NCBI RefSeq assembly: GCF_036588685.1
Contig: NC_086378.1
Span: 79,749,127-79,813,126, forward strand
Direction of reading: 5' to 3'
Source: Mytilus trossulus
Taxonomy: Eukaryota; Mollusca; Bivalvia; Mytilida; Mytilidae
Length of the DNA: 64,000 bases
The position numbers were made by a program, and so were the translations under genes. Below are positions 35,603 through 47,717 of the stretch, piece after piece; position 1 is the first letter of the stretch, and each line of letters opens with the position of its first letter. Under the pieces are notes generated by a model that made no database searches, had not been told where the DNA came from, and saw only the letters and a list, made by a program, of their open reading frames with translations.

Positions 35603-38150
35603 GTACCCTCTAGAACCATTTTCTTGAAAACAAAGCACATGACATATACTTTTTTTTTGGAGCGTATTGTCGCGATGCTGTATTTAGGGTTCATGGTATA
35701 TTTTTGGGGGGGAGGGGAAGAGGGATATTAATAGGTCAAGAATAACAGTATGTTAGCGTACAGCTTCCGGAATCTGTAGTTTTCTGTTCATCCAAGGAGG
35801 TTACATGATAACCTTCTTGGTTCATCAGAGTATTGTAAATAAGAACAATGAGTTTCGACTTTCATTATTTTCATATCACATGCAGAAAACGTCATAACTA
35901 TAGTCTTCTATTCTACATGTATAAATAATTTCGACTCAGCCTGTCGGGTTAATACAAAAGCAGGGTCAAAATTAATATGTTCTTATTCTGGATATTGCAT
36001 TAAACTTGCCACTGGACGTAAATTATGTTTAAAGTGCTATTTGAAATCGTGATTTATTTTACATGTGACGATAGAAATTATCAAAGTGTTGTCCATCTTC
36101 CCCAAATGTTCCTATGACATCTTTAATACGTCTTTTATTTTTTTTTATTGTTTTTAGGAGGGGTGGGGTTGGTGGGTTGACCATGGAAATGAGTGATTCG
36201 TATCTAGTAATCATGGTTTTTTTTTTAAATATTAAACGTTAATAAAATAAAGCACCCTATTAAATTGTACATGTTGCTCATAATTTTGACAATAAAAACA
36301 TTATTTTGACAATAAAAACATTATTTTGACAATAAAAACAATATTGGCACAAAAATAAGTTATATTTTGTTGTACTTCTTTAAACTGTCGTTAACGCACT
36401 GTAGGACCAGCAAGTTAAACATAAGGCCGCTATAGACGTCAAATAATCTGGGAACATCAAACGATATGCTTAGTTCTATTTTTTGGTACTATTGATTAAC
36501 TACAACAACAATGAAAAGCTTCGCTGAGAGCAGCCTGATACGCCCGCAGATGTTGAATCATGAACAGTTGGAGCACGTTTGGACACAATATTCTGATACT
36601 GTCTGAGTTTGGATTGTGATCATCAAATTTGTGAGATAATATAGGTTTCTGACACAAAATATATGTGGTCGAAGGTCTTAAAAAACTATTGTGCAAAATA
36701 TGACAACCTGCCCCCTTTCCACCCCTCTTAGAATAATTACCCAAAAACTCAATCCCAGCCTTTCCTTTGTGGTATTGAACCTTGTAGTGCATTTTTAGAT
36801 AGATCCACACACTTAAACACAAGTTATTGTCAAATAGTAAAACTAGCAAAATGCTTGTTTTTGGCCCCTAATTCCTGAAGGTTTTGAGCAATTACATGCA
36901 CCCTAAACTCAATTTCAGCCTTTCATTTGTGATATGAAACCTTGTGGTACAATTTCAGAGAGATTCATTACTTCTCAATGTCATATTAGAAATTTATGAA
37001 AATCTAAAAGGAATTTATAACAACAGATATAAATAATTCATCAAAGTTGTATGATAATTGGTGGAGGCATTTTAGAGTTATCGTACAAAAACTGGAAAAT
37101 CCCCCCTTTTTTAATGAATAAAACCCCATATCTCTGAAACGTAAAATCGAAAATCTATAAAATTCTATTGGGAGCTTACATAATGAGATATGACCAATTC
37201 ACCAAAGTTTTATGAAAACTGCTGAAAGCAATATTTAGTTGTTGTCCGAAAACGGATAAATCCCCCTTTCATAATGAATAAAACCCTATAACTGAGAAAT
37301 ATAAAATCTAAAATTCATAAAAAAAAATAAAGGGAGCTCACGTCAATAGATATAAACAATTCACCAAAGTTATATGTCAATTGGTTAAAGAGTGTGACGT
37401 AATGATGACGGACGGACAGACGGACAACGATATACCATAATACGTCCCGTAAACGAAGGTATACCAATTTAGCACGTATTATACATTTGGCTGAAAAAGT
37501 CTACATCAGTAGAAATATTTAACACACAAACACGTATTTATGTAGAATTACATGCTAAATAGTAACCAACACATTAATGGTCCGTCTGGTGAAAGAATAT
37601 AACACTCATATAGACAAATATTGATGATGTTTATGTAATATTTGCCACTGAAAGTTTTGCAAAATTCAAGAAAACAATGGAAAAAACACTAAAAACAAGT
37701 TATAATAGTTGAGATGTAGGTTCGTGTTCAGGTTACTTAACGTGACCACTTGGCTGTAGACAGTGATGCAGTGAGATTGTCGGATTTCGACCATGACTGA
37801 AAGGTTAACCAGTTCTTTTAATACAAAGGTAGCTGAATAGCTCTTGATTATTTGGTTCTTGTGAGAAAAAAATGGCCAATATGATAAAGCAGAAAGTGCT
37901 TAAATTGGCACACAGATACAATCAGTTATTTTCAACTTAACTATCATTAATCAGTATTGGCAAAAAAGGTACACATACCGTAATAAAAGATAAATGTAAC
38001 AAAAGAATATACATCGAAGGAAAAAGAGGTGCACCTATAGAAAATAGAAACTGCAATCTTACTCTTAATTTCATCGGAGCTTAAATAACTCTTACAAGAA
38101 TTTTTACTCTATTTAACAGTAGCAATTTTCATACGTGTGCATGTAAAAAC
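35603..38150. other. Repeat-rich intergenic region
   Basis: No gene was found. A 20-bp direct repeat 'ttattttgacaataaaaaca' occurs three times at 36281-36340. From about 36650 to 37440 there are imperfect repeats of 'tcagcctttc.tttgtg.tat.gaaccttg' and 'cccccttt...aatgaataaaacccta', ending in a GACGGACGGACAGACGGAC tract (37408-37426). The open frame 36849-36496 (-) lies in this repeat and is not a gene. Confidence 0.5.
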
Positions 38151-38154
38151 AATT

Positions 38155-39205
38155 TCGTTGTAGAAGGGTCCAAATACAGCACAAACAACACGATGTAAAC
38201 ATAAAGGTAAAGACTCTATATATCCAATATAAACACGATGTTGACACAATTTTGTCAACATCGCGATGTATACGATGTGAACGATGTAAACAGAAAGGTA
38301 GAGACTTTATATATATATTTACAATATAAACACGATGTTGACACGATATTGTCAACATCGCGATGTATACGATGTGAACGTTGTAAACATAAAGGTATAG
38401 ACTCTATATAGAGAATAATACACGGCGAAATCCGTATCATATGTCGTATCATCCCGAGACATCAATATCAGCCCAAGTAGCTCGATATGGATTAAACAGC
38501 AGGCTATTTATCACATATGCAAAACTACTGTATTTACTACTAAACATGTGATAAATATACAATATAAACACGATGTTGACACACTATTGTCAACATCGCG
38601 ATGTATACGATGTGAACGATGTAAACAAAAAGGTAGAGACTTTATTTATATATATATACAATATAAACACGATGTTGACACAATATTGTCATCATCGAGA
38701 TGTATACAAGGTGAACGATGTAAACATAAAGGTATAGACTCTATATATACTATATAAACACGATGCTGACACAATATATTGTCAACATCGCGATGTATAC
38801 GATGTGAACGATGTAAACAGAAAGGTATAGACTCTACATACACAATATATCCACGATGTAGACACGATATTGTAAACATCGCGATGTTTACGATGTGAAT
38901 GATGTTATCAGAAAGGTATAGACTTTACATACCCAATATAAACACGATGTTGACACGATATTGTTAACATTGCGATGTATGCGATGTGAACGATGTAAAC
39001 AGAAAGGTATAGACTCTATATATACAATATAAACACGATGTTGACACAATATTGTTTAACATTGCGATGAATGCGATGTGAACGATGTAAACAGAAAGGT
39101 ATAGAACATATTGATAGGATACAATGTAAACACAATAACGACTCTATAAAGTTGGCATTGCGATGTTGACAATCGTTTTTGTTGACAAAACATTGTGCAC
39201 TGGAC
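38155..39205. repeat. Palindrome-rich tandem array (91-99-bp units)
   Basis: CACGATG recurs at 38234, 38331, 38569, 38668, 38759, 38852, 38943 and 39034. Each unit has a near-palindrome CGATGTTGACA-(6 nt)-TGTCAACATCG, followed directly by GCGATGTATACGATGTGAACG and 'agaaaggtatagact'. Unit 2 is interrupted by unrelated sequence (38410-38555). The right edge carries 'tgcactggacat', the inverse of the left edge of the array at 27286. It is therefore the same type of array in the opposite orientation. Overlapping open frames on both strands are repeat-derived. Confidence 0.85.
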
Positions 39206-39440
39206 ATAGTTCTTGTTATTAAATGTATTATCAGTATTTAGTTCAAATATAATCTTAAATCAATCCTAATTCTATCTTTATATTCATTCAAATGTGAAAT
39301 CATTTTTAATTGTTTGATGATTTGTTATACAAATTCAAATGTGACGTCATTTACTGTTTGCAAAAGTAAAAATTATTCAAAATAATAGGGATGTTCTGGT
39401 ACCTAACAGAAAACTCTGGCTGTTTATGGCACAACTTTTT
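39206..39440. other. Short intergenic stretch
   Basis: I see nothing recognisable here. Confidence 0.35.
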
Positions 39441-39560
39441 TGAGATTTTGGTCTTCGATGCTGTTCAACTTTTTACTTGTTTCGGCTCTCAAATTTTTTT
39501 TATCTGGGCGTCACTAGTAAGTCTTGTGTGGACAAAATGTAGTTCCGGCGTATTAAAATG
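39441..39560 (-). repeat. Degraded 'ACTCATCAGTGACGCTC' repeat copy
   Basis: 'tgctgttcaactttttactt', 'gggcgtcactagtaagtctt' and 'ggcgtattaaaatgtaa' align with the better copies at 43370-43690 and 60190-60530. The 106-aa open frame 39391-39711 is a chance frame across this repeat and the neighbouring element. Confidence 0.55.
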
Positions 39561-39561
39561 T

Positions 39562-40470
39562 AAAGACGTTACGCGCGATCTTCGTACATGTAAGCGTAAC
39601 ATAACGTCGCGAAAATGTCATAACGTTCAAACCAAAACTTCGACTAAAACGTTGGTTTTAAGAATGTGCGACATTCTTGTAAGACTCCTCAAAATCGACG
39701 GTGCGTTTTAACTACTTATCGAAAATTGATGTACTTTAGAATTTTGAAAAATTCAGAAAAATAACATTTTGAAAAATAATAAAATTCTACCATTATAAGA
39801 GCTCTGATAAGCATACAATTGACGTAAATTTGAGTTGAGTTCGTTTTTACGTCAAAAAATGGCGGCGCGACAACCTTGTAAGCCTTTGAAAAATCGCTCA
39901 TAAATTACCATATATAATTTTTCAGGATATTTGTCTTTAAATTCATAAAATTAAGCAAAATAACATTGATGTAGTAAATACAAATACTAACCTTTTTCCT
40001 TTTAGATAAATGTTTTTGATTCTCAAATCTGGAATACCATATTTTTTTCTCCCGTGGGACAGATTTGCCCTTGTAGTATGGAACACTTTATTTTTTCAAT
40101 GACGTCATCAAAACGTCATAAAAAATGCATACAAAATGAAGAAACCTTTTTGTTAAATAATGGAAAAGACCGTTTTTTAAAATATTACATAGTTTAGACG
40201 AAAATCACAGTTTAGTGGTTATAATAAATGAAATATGTTACGCGGGACAGCCTAAAAATAGCCGTTTTTCAAAACTGAAGCTTGTCGCATGTAGCATAAA
40301 ACATAGTTTCAACAAATATCTTTATTTCTTATTTCAAAAACAACATTTTTGTTCAAAATGCGTATAATAACAATGAATATGATATCACAAAATAAAATAT
40401 TTTGGACTTGCATCATGTCAACTACACCGATTTTGCAATGAGGTACGAACATCGCGCGTAACGTCAAAGC
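39562..40470. mobile_element. 0.9-kb TIR element (GACGTTACGCGCGAT ends)
   Basis: The left end GACGTTACGCGCGATCTTCG and the right end (inverse GACGTTACGCGCGATGTTCG) match at nearly every position over about 24 bp. The interior is non-coding and AT-rich, with 'aaaatggcggcgcgacaacc' near 39857 and several TGACGTCA-like words. It looks like a MITE and interrupts a degraded repeat on its left. Target-site duplications are not clear. Confidence 0.55.
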
Positions 40471-40539
40471 TTGTTGCCTTTTGTTAGCTATTATTCGTGT
40501 GTTTCTTTGTCAATTGTGTTCTCCTATTTATTTATATTG

Positions 40540-40700
40540 TAGTCCTGTAATGTTGTGTTGTCATTTTATTGTTATATTTCACATGGCCATAAAAGAGGGA
40601 AGTTTGGCATGCCACAAAACCATTTTTTCCTTTTAAAATGTCCTGTACTAAGGCAGGAATATGGCCATTGTAATAGAATTTTTTTTTTCTGTCTGTCTTA
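40540..40700 (+). repeat. Dispersed repeat ('catggccataaaagaggga')
   Basis: 'gtcattttattgttatattt', 'tttggcatgccacaaaacca' and 'atgtcctgtactaaggcagg' resemble the other 'accaggttcaatccaccatt' repeats in the window (6720, 24905, 59850). The open frames on both strands here are repeat-derived. Confidence 0.5.
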
Positions 40701-41099
40701 CTTTTTAACGTTGTGTTTCCGTTGTGTCGTTTGTTTTCTTTTATTTTTGAGTGTGAATTCAAATTACTATAAGACGTGTCACGGTACTTCAAATTCATGT
40801 TTTTGGTTTTGATGTTATATTTGTTATTCTCATAGAATTCTCATTGAAATTATTAATTTTTAATTAGACAAACCGGTTTTGACAGGTAATAATCAATGTA
40901 ATTAAAAGTATTGGGGCATTATTAGACCGCAATTCGGAATTCGGAATCCACAGGGTCAGGTTTACAAAGGATATTTTAACAAAGACTTTGAAGGGGGATA
41001 ATGGGACTTCATTTTCAGCCGGAATGGACAGGAAACCGGTTTATTCAGGGTCCGGTTTAATCAGGTTTGACTGTATAAGTATTTAAAAGTGAAATTTAA

Positions 41100-42053
41100 T
41101 TTTCCTAGCTTCTTTCTATTCATACCTTAGAAAAAAGAAAGGAGAAAGATACAACAGGTACATTCAAACTCAGGGTCAAAAACAAACCGACAAAGTCATG
41201 GCTTAAAAACAACAGACAAACAGACAAATAATAGTACAATGAAACAACATAGAAAACAAAAGACTAAGCAACTCGAACCCCTTCTAAAACTGTGGGTAAT
41301 CTCAGGTTCTCCGCTTCACATGTTGCATCCGTCCGGTTGCAAAACAATGTCCCTGTGGAATCTTTGGCCTTTCTTTCATAGGAATACCGGAACAAGTGTT
41401 CAAGAAGAGGGGCACAATTGGTTTCCATTAAAATGCCGATAGGTTGCTAAAAAAGTGTTCTTCAAACCAAACAAATATATCGTCAACGAAGAAATCCAGC
41501 ATCTTAATAATGTCAGTTTCAGAAAATAAAATTGATTCAGAATGATTTTTAACAAAGAAGGATTTATCCTTCCATAAGACAAGATAATTGTTTCTACGTT
41601 GGTCGTTCGATTTTATGAAACAAAGCATTATCTCAAGTAGTTCATTCAATTTTTCTTTTAGTTTTGAATGGGTAATAGTCGTGTAAAGCGTTGAAAAGTC
41701 AAATGTTTTAATTCTATTACAAGATGAGAGAGTCTTAGATTGTATGTTCGTTAAAAGATCTTTGGATTTTTTTAGAATCCACATCTGAATCACGCGACCT
41801 CTAAATTATGCAGTTTCACAATAACTTTCAAGCATCGCATTGATTGATACCATTTTAGTATGTCAGTAACTTCTAGTATTCCTTTGTAAGTGTATGAATC
41901 ATTATCATTTTGTTTAATTTTCTTTTGTAACCTTTCCTGACATTTGACTCTGACTTCTTTTGAACTGTGCGTTTTTATTGTGCGTTTTTTGTTTTTTCTA
42001 CATTGGTTCCAGGTATAGTGGTAAGGTAGGGATCTCACAAAACCCCACCGCAT
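41100..42053 (-). pseudogene. Reverse-transcriptase pseudogene (Penelope-like type)
   Basis: On the minus strand the frame 42053-41790 continues, after a shift, into 41793-41428. That frame contains WILKKSKDLLTNIQS, a TFDFSTLYTTI block (which carries the first catalytic aspartate of this family) and a FVDDIFVWF segment. Downstream sequence (41430-41400) still reads 'GIxMxTNCAP' at reduced similarity, then breaks up. The catalytic YxDD part and C-terminus are missing and replaced by repeat-like tail sequence to about 41100. Confidence 0.65.
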
Positions 42054-42059
42054 TGTTCC

Positions 42060-42245
42060 GTCTGTTCCAAGTCAGGAACCTCTGGTCTTTTTTTTCTATC
42101 TTGTATGATTTTAAATTTATTTCAATTTATATATTTCGGATTTCAGTAAGCAACTCCGGGGGCGGGATTTTCTCGCAGTGTTAAAGACCAATTTGGGGCT
42201 TCTGGCTATTTTATGCTCTTTGGTCTGATTATTGTCTCTTTGACA
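42060..42245 (-). repeat. Dispersed repeat, inverted fragment
   Basis: 'aagtcaggaacctctggtct', 'gggcgggattttctcgcagt' and 'ctctttggtctgattattgt' are shared with 48720-48990 and 59455-59690. The fragment abuts the left edge of block C. Confidence 0.6.
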
Positions 42246-42846
42246 CTGTCCCTTAGTCTGCTTTGTTTGAATTGTTTGACGTTATTGATGCAAACCCAAA
42301 TATCTAAATTAAAAGAAAGGACATATATCGGTAAATCTAGAATGTGTCCCTAGAACACGGATGCCCCATTTTCACTATCATTTTACATGTTCATTGGACC
42401 GTGAAAATGAGGTTAAAAAAAGATCATATAGTTAACATGTTTACTAAATTTAAAGTTGATTGGACTTAAACTACATCAAAAACTACCTCGACCAAAACCC
42501 TTTAATATGAAGTGGAACAGAGGGATGAACGGACGGACGAACGAACGAACAAACAGACAAACAGAAACACAGAACAGAAAACGTAATGCCTATAATTGGG
42601 GCATAACAAAAATTATCAAATCTCATTGAAATATAAAGTGCCAATAAACTCACTGATTATGCACGAATGGTTCTATTCATAAAAAGTGTCCTTGTAACAA
42701 CTGAAAGGTGGCTGTGTATCATCTAACAAAATGGAGCATCCGTTTATTAACTTTTTTTTCTTTTTTTGTTAAAGGTAACAACATTTCGAAGACGTGGATT
42801 AGCTTATTACACGTTAAAAAAATCTAACATTGACAGAATTGTAAAC

Positions 42847-42852
42847 TTTATT
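42847..42852 (-). terminator. Polyadenylation signal of gene C
   Basis: AATAAA on the minus strand lies about 73 bp after the stop codon, and the equivalent is kept in gene D (61491-61486). Confidence 0.55.
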
Positions 42853-42924
42853 GAATAGTATTCACTGCTTATTTTTTGGGGTCAAAACGTAAAACTGTAT
42901 CGTCTTAATCATGTTAATGGTACA

Positions 42925-45900
42925 TCAATTTATCCGAACTGCAGTGAAAGTGTTATAAACATCAAAGAGACTCGATGCCTTGTTGTTCATTTGCACCCAA
43001 ATCTTGTCCCCATCTGCCAGTTTCATGCAAACAGTTTGGGTTGCCATGTCATAATGGTAACCAGTATATAGCCACACATAAATGGCTCCATTCTTCCTTA
43101 GAGTAGTGTGAGCCGTGACATGTAGGCCTGACATCATAGTAACAGATACTAAGTAATTACCAGCCTTTCCTGTACCAACTGTAAAAGTACCCGTATGATA
43201 ATTGTAACCATCATCCGTACAAAGCATCTGATTGTATCTGATTTTTTCATTTAGCCCATAATGATTAGCACCTCCGGGTAACGTCGCTGTAAATGCAGCT
43301 GTAAAAAAAAGATTTCAAGGGATTAAGAAATAAATAAATAAACTCATCATAGATACCAGGACTTAATTTAGGGTATACGCCAGACGCGCGTTTCGTCTAC
43401 AAAAGACTCATCAGTGACGCTCGAATCCAAAAAAGTTAAAAAGGCCAAATATACGAAGTTGAAGAGCATTGAGAACAAAAATTCCTAAAAGTTTTGCCAA
43501 ATACAGCTATGGTAATCTATGTCTGAGGTAGAAAAGCCTTTGTATTTCAAATAATTCAAAAATTTGTTAACAGTAAATTTATAAATATAACCTTACCAAT
43601 GACAATTCATGTCATCACAAAAAGTACTGACTACTGGGCCTGTGATACCCTCGGGGAAATAAATCTCCACCAGCAGTGGCATCGACCAGGTTTATTTACA
43701 CATAAACATAATCGCATATTTAATGCTTATTGATGGAAATTCATTACTTAATCTCTAGCGCATTTTATTCTTCAGTCAACTGTGTTTGTACTTGTGAATG
43801 GCCACTTTATGGTTATTTGACGGAGTCATACAGTGTATGGCAAAACTCAGTAAAGATCGGTCTAAATTCCATTTCATTGAGTTAACAACACTTACCGTTA
43901 TCTTGATGATATTTTATATATTATAGGGTGATATTTAAAAATAATAAAAAGGTGAGATTGGTAATCGAAAACCTGTACGAAAATGGTCCATCAAAAGGGT
44001 TCTGTAAATTATGTGTTTGTTGAATAATGATGGACATTGAATGCAGTAAAAAGACTTTAAAAAAGAAATTATATTGACATAAACTTTCTGATATTACTGG
44101 GTGTAATTTCAGCAGATACTTCGTATATAGAAGGTATAGGTTTTAAATGTTATCAGATGTGTATGCTTTATTGGCAAGTAAACCAATTACTATTACAATA
44201 TACATGATATACATATGTTAAAAAGTATCAACAAACATTTACAAACAATGTTTTAAACAATACACCAACATATATACCACATACCAGTATCTTTACATCT
44301 ATTTGGGTATGACTGATTTGAATTTGGTCTTAAGCAAGACTCTTGAATTTTTTTATGTGTTGTATAACCTTATTTTTCAATTGAGGTAAAAAAAAAAAAT
44401 TAAAAAGGGAAGCGCTTTGGACGCACAAACTGAAAGAGTTATTTTATGGATCTGAGTTCATACCACTGCTAGTAAATACTCGATTTTAAAATTATTAGCA
44501 TTCATGATGAAGGTCAGTCTAGCGCTTTTTCACTCCAAATTGATATTCTTATTTTATAAATATAAATCAAAGGGGGCTAAAATTAGATCAAGGGAGAAAT
44601 GGATAGAACTAGGGGAAAAGAATAAAAATAATAATTCTGGAATTATAAAAACAGCGACAGGTCAAAAAATCTATTCATAAACTCAAAAATGAAAATAACG
44701 AGGTAACAACAAATCAAGAACAAATTTTAAAAATGATTAAAAACTATTATAAAATATCATATACAACCACGGCTCCAGATAAAGATCTACTGCATAAATA
44801 TGTAGGTAATACTGTCATGGAAAGGGAGATAAATGTAAATGATTCTAAATTTGTGATGGGGAGGTTTCTTTAGATTAATGTACTAAAGCTATTAACACGA
44901 TAAAGTTAAATAAATCACCGGGTCTAGATGGTTTAACATTAGAATTTTATAAGACGTTCTGGGAAAAATTAAAAACAATGTTAGTAAAAGATCTAAATAA
45001 GGGACATGAGGAAAAACTTCTTTCATATACACAACGAACAGGTGTTCTTACTTTATTATTCAAGAAAAATGACCCATTATCTTTAGACAATTATCGTCCA
45101 ATATCATTATTTAATGTAGATTTGAAAATACTATCTCATGTTTTAGCACAGAGACTAAAAAAACTTCTTCCTAAATTAATTAATGAAGATCAAACAAGGT
45201 ATGTAAAAAGTCGTTTTATTGGATTTAATTAACGGCAAATCCAAGATATAATGGACTATGCAGATTCAAACGGAATAGATGGGGCTATAATATTTGTTGA
45301 ATTTACAAAAGCTTTTGATTCTTTGGAATGGGAATTCATGTTAGGTGTTCTAAAACATTTTGGTTTTAATGAATCATTCATATCATGGGTGGAAACATTA
45401 TATAAGGGAATACAGACGTGTGTAATAAATAATGGATGGGTATCCGAAATTTTTGAAAACTCTAGAGGAATCCGTCAAGGGTGTCCTTTATCGGCTTAAC
45501 GTTTTGTTTTATGTTTTAAATTATGGTCGAGCGATTGAGGCAAACATCAGACATAAAATGTTTTCGTATTACTATAGATAATAAAACACATAGCATCAAA
45601 ATATCACAATTTGCTGATGATATAACTCTGTTTTGTAGTTCAAAATCAGATATATCTAAAGCTATGAATATAATTGAAACATTTGGCTCTTTCTCAGGGT
45701 TGAAGGTAAACCGTAATAAAACAGAAGGAATTTAGATTAGGGCACTTAAAAACAGCGTAGATAAGATTGAGGGCATACGCTGGACAGACAAACCTGACAA
45801 AGCTTTAGGCATTTATTTTGGTCACGAAAATAGATAACATGAAATCATTAAATAAAACATGGGAAAAAAGAAAATTAACAATGGTTGGGAAAATATTTAT

Positions 45901-46928
45901 CATAAAATCTTTAATATTACCAAAATTTACATTTTTGGCTACTTCGTGCAAAGTTTCAGATATTTACTTGAAAGAAATTGAAAGCTGCTGTTTCAAATAT
46001 ATTTGGGAAGGAAAAAAGAAAAGTAAAAAGAAACACACTTATTGGCGAATACTAAAAAGTGGGATTAAGAATGATCGATTTTGACAGTTATTTTTACAGC
46101 ACTGAAAGCCTCATGGGTCTATAAATTAACAACAATCAATATGCCGAATTTGAAGATTATTCCTACTAAATATTTTAACAATCTTGGAAAAAACTTTCTT
46201 GTTTTTAACATGAATTTAGATAATATTGAATCAATAGATGGACTTGCAAAAATAGCGGATTTTTATTTACAAGTAATTTCAAGTTGGGTTAAAACAGGAG
46301 GAGGTTCATCAACATTTTTTAATCACTTTTCTGATATTAGAAAACAGATTATTTGGGGGGGGGGGGGATATATTAAATATCGCAACAACTGCTTGTTTTT
46401 CCCGAGCTGGGTTAATTGATAAAAAAGAATATTTATCTGTTGAAAAAAGAAAGATAATCTTATTTTTATTTAATCTTTTTTATGATCCTTTTTATTTAAA
46501 CGCTATCTAAAAAGTTTTGTCCTCAATGCTTTTCAACTTCATAGTTTATTAGGCATTTTTAACTTTTTGGGATTCGAGCGCCACTAATTAGTCTTTGTAT
46601 ACGAAACGCGCGTCTGACAGTAAATACAAAATTTTATCCTCGTATATATGACGACTTTATTCACATGTATTAAATTATCAATACATTCATATAGTGATAT
46701 TTTTGTAACTTAATAGTTATAATTTAGTACGACAGAAGCACATTTCGTCTACATACGTCTCACCAGTGACTCTCATATCAAAATATTTATAAAGCCAAAC
46801 AAGTAAAAAGTTAAAATCGTGGTAACCATACCTTTTACCGGAAGAGGATCACCACCACGACCACCACCATAAGTTGTACGACAGATGAACACAAACAAGA
46901 GGCTTTTTAAAATATAAGCCATTATCAT
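42925..46928 (-). CDS. C1q-domain-containing secreted protein, gene C (join 46928-46832, 43298-42925)
   Basis: This gene predicts a 156-aa secreted C1q-domain protein of the same family as A and B. Exon 2 starts at 46947 after TTTTGCAG. The first ATG at 46928 gives a signal peptide (MIMAYILKSLLFVFICR) and then a glycine-rich linker (TTYGGGRGGDPLPVK) not found in A or B. The donor is AAAAG|GTATGG after 46832, phase 1. Exon 3 starts at 43298 after TTTTTACAG. The C1q domain runs from AAFTATLPGG to SSLFDVYNTFTAVRIN, with one more residue than D in the SGLHVTAH loop. It has two cysteines in the domain (MLCTD and TVCMKL), which might pair. Intron 2 contains a decayed LINE in antisense. Exon 1 and TATA lie at 47718-47781. 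The reading frame is intact. Confidence 0.83.
43360..43692 (+). repeat. 'GACGCGCGTTTCG' dispersed repeat in intron 2 of gene C
   Basis: Contains 'cgccagacgcgcgtttcgtc', 'agactcatcagtgacgctcg', 'gttgaagagcattgag', 'gactactgggcctgtgatac' and 'cagtggcatcgacc'. Block D lacks it, so it is younger than the C/D duplication. Other copies are at 39441-39560, 46520-46640, 46735-46800, 60190-60530, 60545-60650, 62995-63110 and 63195-63285. Confidence 0.65.
44557..46452 (+). pseudogene. 5'-truncated, decayed LINE (L1/Tx1-like reverse transcriptase)
   Basis: Frames at 44570-46420 read through the RT core: LNKSPGLDGLTLEFYK (about 44910), DNYRPISLFNVDLKIL (about 45090), INEDQTRYVKSRFIG, FVEFTKAFDSLEW (about 45295), RGIRQGCPLS (about 45468), ISQFADDITLF (about 45604) and SGLKVNRNKTEGI, then a C-terminal part to about 46420. 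Stops and frameshifts divide it into at least five pieces. The first catalytic aspartate of the usual xDFxKAFD motif is glutamate (VEFTKAFD), whereas the FADD pair is kept. No endonuclease domain is present. Near-identical 15-bp words flank it (GATATTCTTATTTTA at 44542-44556, GATAATCTTATTTTTA at 46453-46468), consistent with target-primed insertion. It is absent from block D. Confidence 0.8.
46520..46800. repeat. Two copies of the 'ACTCATCAGTGACGCTC' repeat family
   Basis: The first copy (46520-46640) is in inverted orientation: 'ctcaatgcttttcaacttca', 'gattcgagcgccactaatta', 'acgaaacgcgcgtct'. The second (46735-46800) is in direct orientation. The matching pair in block D is 62995-63110 and 63195-63285, so they predate the C/D split. 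Confidence 0.6.
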
Positions 46929-47717
46929 TGACAGTTGGCAAGCGTATCTGCAAAACACATATTTGATAATACACGCATGAATGAATCCAAAATATTTTTT
47001 ACTGTACACGTATATTTTAACACACAAACAAAGATCTTACAAAATCTAAACAAAATTTAAACAAACAATTATCAAACCAAAACAAAATTAAACTATTTCG
47101 ACCAAATTTGGGATGTTATCCATGCGTGTGCTACTATTATGTTGACAAAATACATACTCATTGTATGAAACGATGAAAAAACAATATCCTGTACATAAGA
47201 ATTTGTGAATAATTTGCAAATAAAATAAAACAACCCTATCTTTTGTAAAATTTGCTCTACAGATTTTTTTTTGAAATTTGCTCTACTGTAACTGCTTTTT
47301 TTAAACCAAGTTATGTTCATGCAGACAAAACAATCACAGTGCTTGTTATAATCAGGTTTTTTTCAATTATCTATTAATGTATTCCATTCAGCTGCAGTAA
47401 AAGAAGCATAAACAATAAAAAGCCAAAAACGTCAATCAAAGTCAAATACCAAAGTGAGTGAGTTTTCTATTACATTGTCAGTTAATGCATGAACAACTTT
47501 TAAAACATAATTAAAATTTAAGTTTTTTTCTCAAAAAATATGCGTTAACACTATCTGTCAATCAAAAAAACTGCGAGTTTTAAAAGTCTGATATTTATAA
47601 CTCAAATATGTTTTTTTAAATTATTTATATAATAATAGTTTAATTCATACCATTTACCACTGTTCATACCGCGCTTTTAATGTTTTGATCGATTGTATAA
47701 CACTACTTTTCACTTAC

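Noticed and set aside
38113..38879. Overlapping frames on both strands encoding 'HRSHRIHRDVDN'-type repeats
   Set aside because: They are translations of the palindromic tandem array; equal coding on both strands and spacer length changes show no selection for protein.
39391..39711. 106-aa open frame
   Set aside because: It covers a degraded dispersed repeat and the left end of the TIR element at 39562, so it is not conserved as coding.
44570..46420. Host polymerase or intact autonomous LINE
   Set aside because: Frames are broken at least four times, a catalytic residue is altered and the 5' half is missing.
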